A DNA stretch of 6,094 bases from S15-B10 sp045569115 (GTDB lineage Bacteria; Fidelibacterota; Marinisomatia; Marinisomatales; S15-B10). Below, piece by piece: positions 1 through 4,511 of the stretch. A program made the translations under genes and the position numbers. Location of the stretch: positions 1-6,094 of the forward strand of contig JBJKZS010000086.1 of NCBI GenBank assembly GCA_045569115.1, in the 5' to 3' direction. Every line of letters starts with the position of its first letter. The first letter of the stretch is position 1. The notes beneath the pieces were generated by a model, which had not been told where the DNA came from, did no database searches, and saw nothing but the letters and a program-made list of their open reading frames with translations.

Positions 1-735
1 TTGGTTGTATCTTGGATAAACTTACTGGCGCGTATGAGTGATCAGGAAACTGATTTGGATCTTGGTCAACTTGCGGATCTTGCATACCGTGCTGAGGTTG
101 ATGAATTTAATGAATCAGGTGGATTAATGGATCAGTATACCAGTGCCTTAGGAGGGGTTGTTTATATTGAATCTGAACCAAAGATTAAAGTGAAAAAACT
201 TTCATGTAACTTTGGGGCTTTTGTTCTTGGTGATTCTTTACAGAAGAAAGACACACAAGATGTTCTTAGTAAATCGAAAGAAAAAGTAATTGATATAGTT
301 AATCGAATCAAGGCTGAAAGACGGGATTTTTCATTTCACAATATTTTTTCTTCAGAAATATCTGACATGAAATTCCTTGATAAGAATGATAGACTATTAA
401 TGACAAAAACTATTGCAAATAAAGATATAACACTTGAGGGTTTACGTATTCTTGAAGAAAAAGAAATCGATAGTAAAAAATTTGGGTCTTTGTTGAATGA
501 ACAACATGCCATATTGCGAGATACGATTAAAGTATCAACTGAAAAAATTGATGCTATGCTTGAGGCAGCTCTTTCTGTCGGTGCTGTTGGAGGAAAAATT
601 AATGGTTCGGGCGGTGGTGGATGCATGTTCGTTTATGCTCCTGATGTTGCTGAAGAAGTAGCAATTGCTATTGAAAAGGCTGGTGGAAAAGCATATGTTA
701 TTCATTCTGATGTGGGATCATCTTTTCATGGGTAG
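1..735 (+). CDS. GHMP-family sugar kinase, galactokinase-like, 5' partial
   Basis: This is the C-terminal 244 residues of a cytosolic GHMP kinase, which would phosphorylate a sugar with ATP, most likely at C1. The fragment begins LVVSWINLLA, which in galactokinase-type proteins directly follows the ATP-binding GLSSS motif, so the TTG at base 1 is almost certainly an internal Leu codon and the N-terminal half lies to the left. GGLMDQYTSALGG (residues 40-52) matches the galactokinase segment that carries the catalytic Asp, here D44. GGKINGSGGGGCMF (197-210) is the third GHMP motif near the C terminus. The stop at 733-735 overlaps the next gene by 8 bases, so kinase and nucleotidyltransferase are probably translated together. 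The sugar is undetermined: galactose, N-acetylhexosamine, fucose or a heptose are all possible. Family confidence is high, substrate confidence is low. Confidence 0.88.
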   Translation: MVVSWINLLARMSDQETDLDLGQLADLAYRAEVDEFNESGGLMDQYTSALGGVVYIESEPKIKVKKLSCNFGAFVLGDSLQKKDTQDVLSKSKEKVIDIVNRIKAERRDFSFHNIFSSEISDMKFLDKNDRLLMTKTIANKDITLEGLRILEEKEIDSKKFGSLLNEQHAILRDTIKVSTEKIDAMLEAALSVGAVGGKINGSGGGGCMFVYAPDVAEEVAIAIEKAGGKAYVIHSDVGSSFHG

Positions 736-1579
736 AAATCTAATGATTATGGCTGCTGGGATGTCGTCTCGAATGAAGCGTTCTGCTGAAACTGATGGGA
801 TCTCAATTAAATCCAAAGAAGCTCTCATAAAACCTAAAATGATGCTTAATATTGGTAGTAGCAAACGACCTTTCCTGGATTATCTTTTGGTTAATGCAAA
901 AAATGCAGGTTACAAGAATATTCTATTCATAGTAAATGATAGGGATAGCACTGTGTTAGATTACTATATTAATAATCAAGATGATGATTATTTTCAAGGA
1001 TTAATTTTTTCGTTTGCTAAGCAAATAATTCCTCAAGGACGTTCAAAACCATTGGGAACAGCCGATGCTGTAATAACAGGTCTGAGATCTAAACCAGAAT
1101 GGTCTGGGCAAAAATTTACTGTATGTAATAGTGACAATCTCTATTCAACTAATGCTTTAGAATCTTTGAGAAATGATAAAAATCTTTCCGCACTTATTGA
1201 TTACGATCGGGATAGTTTAGGAGTAGAACCAGAACGAGTAAAAGCCTTTGCTGTGATTTGGAAAAATAAGGACGGTTTCTTAACAGATATAGTTGAAAAA
1301 CCTGACCAAGTACAGGTTGAAAAAGCAACTGACAAAAAGGGAAGAATCGGTGTTAGTATGAATATATTCAGACTTGATTATGATACTATATTTCCTTTAT
1401 TAACGGAAACACCAATTAATCCTAAACGTGACGAGAAAGAATTGACTGAAACTATACGAATGCTAGTAGAGAAATATAAAAATAGTGTTTTCTCCTTACC
1501 TTTTTCAGAACCAGTCCCTGATTTAACAACAATTAAGGATATTGAAGACGTCGAGGCTTTTATTTCATCAAAAACTTGA
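728..1579 (+). CDS. Sugar-phosphate nucleotidyltransferase
   Basis: A 283-residue cytosolic enzyme of the NTP_transferase family, expected to join a sugar 1-phosphate to a nucleotide and release pyrophosphate. The N-terminal MAAGMSSRMK (residues 8-17) is the glycine/arginine nucleotide-binding loop, preceded by a short hydrophobic strand. A Lys-Pro motif follows at about 35-36. PLGTADAVITG (108-118) is the conserved loop contacting the base and sugar. NSDNLYS (134-140) supplies the metal-binding Asp D136. IVEKP (188-192) and RIGVSMNIFRL (206-216) match later family blocks. I chose ATG 728 because it places the first strand directly before the loop; an in-frame ATG at 665 would add 21 residues read from within the kinase gene. 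ATG 743 is a possible alternative. The ribosome site is weak (GGGA at 714-717), which fits coupling to the kinase. The partnership suggests kinase then nucleotide activation in sugar salvage; nucleotide and sugar cannot be assigned. Confidence 0.87.
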   Translation: MGRNLMIMAAGMSSRMKRSAETDGISIKSKEALIKPKMMLNIGSSKRPFLDYLLVNAKNAGYKNILFIVNDRDSTVLDYYINNQDDDYFQGLIFSFAKQIIPQGRSKPLGTADAVITGLRSKPEWSGQKFTVCNSDNLYSTNALESLRNDKNLSALIDYDRDSLGVEPERVKAFAVIWKNKDGFLTDIVEKPDQVQVEKATDKKGRIGVSMNIFRLDYDTIFPLLTETPINPKRDEKELTETIRMLVEKYKNSVFSLPFSEPVPDLTTIKDIEDVEAFISSKT

Positions 1580-1604
1580 ATTTAACAAGGCTTATTTCGG
1601 TTAA

Positions 1605-1620
1605 AGTTTTATTTAAAACT
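1605..1620 (+). terminator. Weak candidate hairpin terminator
   Basis: AGTTTT (1605-1610) pairs with AAAACT (1615-1620) around an ATTT loop, 26 bases past the nucleotidyltransferase stop. The stem has only one G-C pair and no clean T-run follows, so it would be weak. The position is right for a terminator but chance in AT-rich DNA is a real alternative. Confidence 0.25.
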
Positions 1621-1669
1621 ATTTAATTAAATTTACTAATTCTGACTTTAAATAATAGTAACAGGTAAG

Positions 1670-1699
1670 TTGACATAATCTAAGCGGAGTATTTATAAA
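1670..1699 (+). promoter_or_regulatory. Candidate sigma-70-like promoter for the phosphatase operon
   Basis: TTGACA at 1670-1675 is a perfect -35 consensus. TATAAA at 1694-1699 matches five of six -10 positions with an 18-base spacer; TTATAA one base earlier gives 17. It lies in the only intergenic gap and points at the phosphatase. Two cautions apply. The predicted transcription start, near 1706, would leave only about 8 leader bases and exclude the GAGG ribosome site. Also, if the host is a Bacteroidetes, its primary promoters follow a different consensus. Confidence 0.4.
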
Positions 1700-1700
1700 A

Positions 1701-1704
1701 GAGG
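1701..1704 (+). promoter_or_regulatory. Ribosome binding site of the phosphatase gene
   Basis: GAGG sits 9 bases before ATG 1714, a normal Shine-Dalgarno distance, and supports that start. It competes with the promoter reading above, since a transcript begun from that -10 box would start just downstream of it. Confidence 0.5.
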
Positions 1705-1713
1705 CAAAATTAC

Positions 1714-2790
1714 ATGTTCAGAACTTTAATTTTAATTTTCTCTTTAATTATTACAATTAGTTCCGCTGAGATTAGAGGAAAAAATCTCATCCTTATTACA
1801 ATGGATGGACTTCGTTGGCAGGAAATATTCTATGGTGCTGACTCTCTACTTATTCAGAATTCAGACTTTGTTGAAGATTCCGATGTTTTACAGAATCGAT
1901 TTTGGGCTAATAGTGTGGCTGAACGTAGAGAGAAACTCATGCCGTTCTTTTGGAAAAATATTTCCAAAAACGGGCAACTATATGGTAACCATGATAAAGG
2001 GAGTAAGGTACTTTTAGTGAATAAAGAATGGTTCTCCTATCCTGGTTACAATGAAATTTTAACTGGTTATGCTGATCCTGAGATTAATAGCAATGATAAA
2101 ATATGGAATAAAAATGTAACCTTCCTTGAATTTTTAAATGGTCAGAGACTTTATTCTGGAAGGGTCGCAGCCTTTTGCTCCTGGGACGTTTTTCCATATA
2201 TAGTCAATAGCCAAAGGAGTAATATTCCAGTAAGTGCTGGAAGGGGTGGTGCTATGGGTTCAAGGCTAACAGATAGAGAAAAGTTGCTTAATAAGTTAAT
2301 CAAAGATATGCCTACCCCATTTAAAACGGTTCGTTGGGATGCCTTTACTTTTCAACTTTCCATGGAATATCTTGAAAAAGAGAGGCCAAAAGTTGTTTAT
2401 ATAGCTTTCGATGCTACAGATGATTATGCACATGAGGGGAAATACGATCGTTATTTAATGGCTGCTAACCGGCAGGATCAATTCCTTTCTGAACTTTGGA
2501 AGTGGCTCCAGTCTCATCCATTTTATAGGGAAAAAACTTCCATAATTATTACTACAGATCATGGCCGGGGTGAATTTGATAAATGGACGAGCCATGGTCG
2601 AAACGTCGATGGTTCAGAAAAGGTGTGGCTGGCAGTTATGGGCCCTGATACTCCAACTAATGGTGAAATGTATAATCATACTCCTATTTTTAGTAACCAG
2701 ATTGCTGCAACTGCAAGTGCCCTTTTGAATGTTCGCTATGTAAGCAGGCAACCTGTGGGAGGTATAATAGAAAGGATAATGAAAGAATGA
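1714..2790 (+). CDS. Exported alkaline-phosphatase-superfamily hydrolase
   Basis: A 358-residue metal-dependent phosphatase or phosphodiesterase. Residues 1-18 form a signal peptide with a likely signal peptidase I cut after SSA, so the protein is periplasmic or secreted. All expected two-metal ligands of the superfamily can be placed: D31 in ITMDG, D236 and H240 in a DxxxH motif, D282-H283 in TTDHG, and H294 in SHG. S108 in WFSYPGYNEILTG aligns with the Thr/Ser nucleophile position of nucleotide pyrophosphatase/phosphodiesterases. No CxPxR motif exists, so it is not a formylglycine sulfatase. The stretch between D31 and S108 is long (77 residues) and contains MPFFW and GQLYGN motifs that I associate from memory with a Bacteroidetes-type subfamily of unknown substrate. 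The stop overlaps the GH20 start by ATGA. Superfamily call is firm; the substrate (phosphomonoester, diester or phosphonate) is unknown. Confidence 0.87.
   Translation: MFRTLILIFSLIITISSAEIRGKNLILITMDGLRWQEIFYGADSLLIQNSDFVEDSDVLQNRFWANSVAERREKLMPFFWKNISKNGQLYGNHDKGSKVLLVNKEWFSYPGYNEILTGYADPEINSNDKIWNKNVTFLEFLNGQRLYSGRVAAFCSWDVFPYIVNSQRSNIPVSAGRGGAMGSRLTDREKLLNKLIKDMPTPFKTVRWDAFTFQLSMEYLEKERPKVVYIAFDATDDYAHEGKYDRYLMAANRQDQFLSELWKWLQSHPFYREKTSIIITTDHGRGEFDKWTSHGRNVDGSEKVWLAVMGPDTPTNGEMYNHTPIFSNQIAATASALLNVRYVSRQPVGGIIERIMKE
2771..2776 (+). promoter_or_regulatory. Ribosome binding site of the GH20 gene
   Basis: AAAGGA lies inside the 3' end of the phosphatase gene, 10 bases before ATG 2787. Together with the ATGA stop/start overlap at 2787-2790 it supports that start and coupled translation of the two exported enzymes. 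Confidence 0.5.
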
Positions 2791-4469
2791 AGATTAGAAC
2801 CTTAATTACAAATTTCAAAAATAAGGGGATATTTTATCTTCTATTATTATTTTTTTGGAGTTGTTCTTCCAATTATAATGGGAAAGTACAAGATCAGATT
2901 TTAGGGCTCATTCCACTTCCTGCAAAGCTAGAGATAAATAATGGTTTTTTTCAATTTGGGAATGAAATAAGAATTTCTCTAGAGTCAGAAACAAAAGAGT
3001 CAGAACTCGCAATTAATTATCTTTCTGACCACTTAAAAAAAAATTATAACTTTGATTTAATAAGAACAAAGGGTTCTAGTCAAGTTCAATATAAAATAGA
3101 TAGAGACAGGAAGGATCTTGGGGAAGAAGGTTATCATTTAGAGGTCTCTTCCGCAGAAATTTCACTTTCTGCTCCTAATGCTGCTGGCCTTTTTTACGGA
3201 TCGGTGACTCTTCTGCAACTACTTGACGAAGGTGAACGGCTTGGACGATCCGGTTCAGTTCCCGCCGTAAATATTAGTGATTCTCCCCGCTTCAGTTGGA
3301 GGGGAATGCATCTAGATGTGGGGAGGCACTTTTTCCCCGTTGATTTTGTAAAAAGGTATATTGATCTGATCGCCATGCATAAAATGAATCGATTCCATTG
3401 GCATCTGACAGAGGATCATGGGTGGCGTATAGAAATTAAAAAATATCCGAAGTTGACTGAGGTTGGTGCATGGCGCAAAGAGTCACTCGTGGGGCATTAC
3501 AATGATAAACCGCATAGGTTTGATGGACTTCGGTATGGTGGTTTTTATACGCAGGATGAGATCAGAGATGTAGTAGAATATGCTGCTTCAAGATTCATTA
3601 CCGTTGTGCCAGAAATCGAGATGCCAGGCCATAGTGAGGCAGCGTTGGCATCTTATCCTGAGTTAGGGTGTACGGATGGTCCTTTTGAAGTAGAAAAAGT
3701 ATGGGGAATTCACGAAGATGTTTATTGTGCGGGAAAAGAAACTACCTTCGAATTCCTTCAGAACGTACTTACCGAAGTAATGGCGCTTTTCCCTTCAACC
3801 TACATCCATATCGGTGGCGATGAGTGTCCTAAGACTAGATGGAAAGCCCATGATCTCGATCAAAAGCGGATGAAAGTAGAGAACCTTAAAGACGAGCACG
3901 AGCTTCAAAGTTATTTTGTCAAACGAATAGAGCGTTTTCTCTCATCCCATAATCGCCGTCTTGTGGGTTGGGATGAAATTCTTGAGGGTGGACTTCCTCC
4001 TGCAGCAACAGTTATGTCATGGCGAGGCTATGAAGGAGGAATCAAGGCTGCGAACAGTGGGCACGATGTTATCATGACTCCAACTTCTTACTGTTATTTT
4101 GACTACTATCAATCTAAGGACAAAGAGTCTGAACCACTGGCAATTGGTGGTTTTCTACCTCTGGAAAAAGTCTATCTGTTTGAACCTATACCACCTGAGA
4201 TTGACCTCGAAAAAGCTCACCACATTCTTGGTGGACAGGGAAACGTTTGGACTGAGTACATTAAAACGGAAAGTCATCTAGAATATATGGCGATGCCTCG
4301 AATGAGTGCTATGGCGGAGGTCCTCTGGTCGTCGAAATCGGATCGTTCATACAAGGGATTCATAGCTCGTCTGGCAATGTCCCACTTTGGGCGATTTGAC
4401 AGGATGGATGTGAACTACAGACGGCTGGATGCCAACGATCGTTCGTGGAATCAAATGAACGATTTATAG
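2787..4469 (+). CDS. GH20 beta-N-acetylhexosaminidase, probable lipoprotein
   Basis: A 560-residue family 20 glycoside hydrolase that removes terminal beta-linked GlcNAc or GalNAc by substrate-assisted catalysis. Residues 1-25 are a hydrophobic signal ending FFWSC, with C26 the likely lipidated residue followed by Ser-Ser; the -3 and -2 positions (F, W) are atypical for a strict lipobox. About 38-165 is the alpha/beta GH20b domain, and about 168-515 the catalytic barrel. Visible signatures are GMHLDVGRHFF with substrate-binding R180, HWHLTEDHGWR (204-213), PEIEMPGH (275-282), HIGGDE (341-346) with the catalytic pair D345-E346, and aromatic pocket residues W395, W412 and W488 with E490. C295 and C314 could form a disulfide. 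No extra carbohydrate-binding domain follows, so it is a compact member. It is co-translated with the phosphatase. Chitin fragments, glycoprotein glycans or peptidoglycan sugars are possible substrates. Confidence 0.96.
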   Translation: MKIRTLITNFKNKGIFYLLLLFFWSCSSNYNGKVQDQILGLIPLPAKLEINNGFFQFGNEIRISLESETKESELAINYLSDHLKKNYNFDLIRTKGSSQVQYKIDRDRKDLGEEGYHLEVSSAEISLSAPNAAGLFYGSVTLLQLLDEGERLGRSGSVPAVNISDSPRFSWRGMHLDVGRHFFPVDFVKRYIDLIAMHKMNRFHWHLTEDHGWRIEIKKYPKLTEVGAWRKESLVGHYNDKPHRFDGLRYGGFYTQDEIRDVVEYAASRFITVVPEIEMPGHSEAALASYPELGCTDGPFEVEKVWGIHEDVYCAGKETTFEFLQNVLTEVMALFPSTYIHIGGDECPKTRWKAHDLDQKRMKVENLKDEHELQSYFVKRIERFLSSHNRRLVGWDEILEGGLPPAATVMSWRGYEGGIKAANSGHDVIMTPTSYCYFDYYQSKDKESEPLAIGGFLPLEKVYLFEPIPPEIDLEKAHHILGGQGNVWTEYIKTESHLEYMAMPRMSAMAEVLWSSKSDRSYKGFIARLAMSHFGRFDRMDVNYRRLDANDRSWNQMNDL

Positions 4470-4486
4470 AAAGTTACTCAAGCTAA

Positions 4487-4491
4487 AGGTG
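4487..4491 (+). promoter_or_regulatory. Ribosome binding site deciding the amidohydrolase start
   Basis: AGGTG ends 6 bases before ATG 4498 but directly abuts the alternative in-frame ATG 4492. The spacing therefore favours 4498. No promoter or terminator is seen in the 28-base spacer after the GH20 stop, so the gene probably shares the upstream transcript. Confidence 0.6.
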
Positions 4492-4511
4492 ATGATCATG
4501 ATAAGGATCAT
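4492..4511 (+). promoter_or_regulatory. Small hairpin with the start codon in its loop
   Basis: ATGATC (4492-4497) is the exact inverted repeat of GATCAT (4506-4511). The 8-base loop between them begins with the chosen start codon ATG 4498. A 6-bp stem could modestly influence initiation, but with only two G-C pairs it may be chance. Confidence 0.3.

Larger units (their letters stand above)
1580..1713 (+). other. Intergenic regulatory gap
   Basis: This 134-base gap is the only clear break between genes and is very AT-rich. In order it contains a short hairpin (1605-1620), a perfect 12-bp palindrome ATTTAATTAAAT (1621-1632), a TTGACA hexamer (1670-1675) with TATAAA downstream (1694-1699), and a GAGG ribosome site (1701-1704) before the phosphatase start. 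I see no small ORF or tRNA in it. It probably separates the cytosolic kinase/nucleotidyltransferase pair from the exported-enzyme genes. Confidence 0.6.

Noticed and set aside
1..3. TTG at base 1 as a true start codon
   Set aside because: The reading frame begins in the middle of a GHMP fold, just after where the GLSSS motif should be, so this is a window-edge Leu codon and not a start.
336..626. Open frame of 96 codons on the minus strand
   Set aside because: It is antisense to the kinase, low in complexity (Pro and Ser runs opposite the Gly-rich motif), and the plus-strand frame carries clear GHMP motifs.
665..727. Upstream ATG at 665 as the nucleotidyltransferase start
   Set aside because: It would add 21 residues encoded within the kinase gene ahead of the nucleotide-binding strand, which normally lies at the very N terminus. 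ATG 728 fits the family better.
1949..1970. Small inverted repeat GGAAA...TTTCC inside the phosphatase gene
   Set aside because: It is short, AT-rich and inside a coding region, with nothing to suggest a regulatory role.
2763..2768. TATAAT hexamer just before the GH20 gene as a promoter
   Set aside because: No acceptable -35 element lies 16-18 bases upstream and there is no extended -10 TG; it also falls within coding sequence of a coupled gene pair.
1714..2790. Sulfatase as the function of the alkaline-phosphatase-superfamily protein
   Set aside because: The CxPxR or SxPxR maturation motif is absent; the nucleophile region reads FSYPGYNE as in phosphatase/phosphodiesterase relatives.
3194..3376. 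Short minus-strand frame inside the GH20 gene
   Set aside because: The Ser/Arg-rich translation looks like a complement shadow of a well-conserved GH20 catalytic region.
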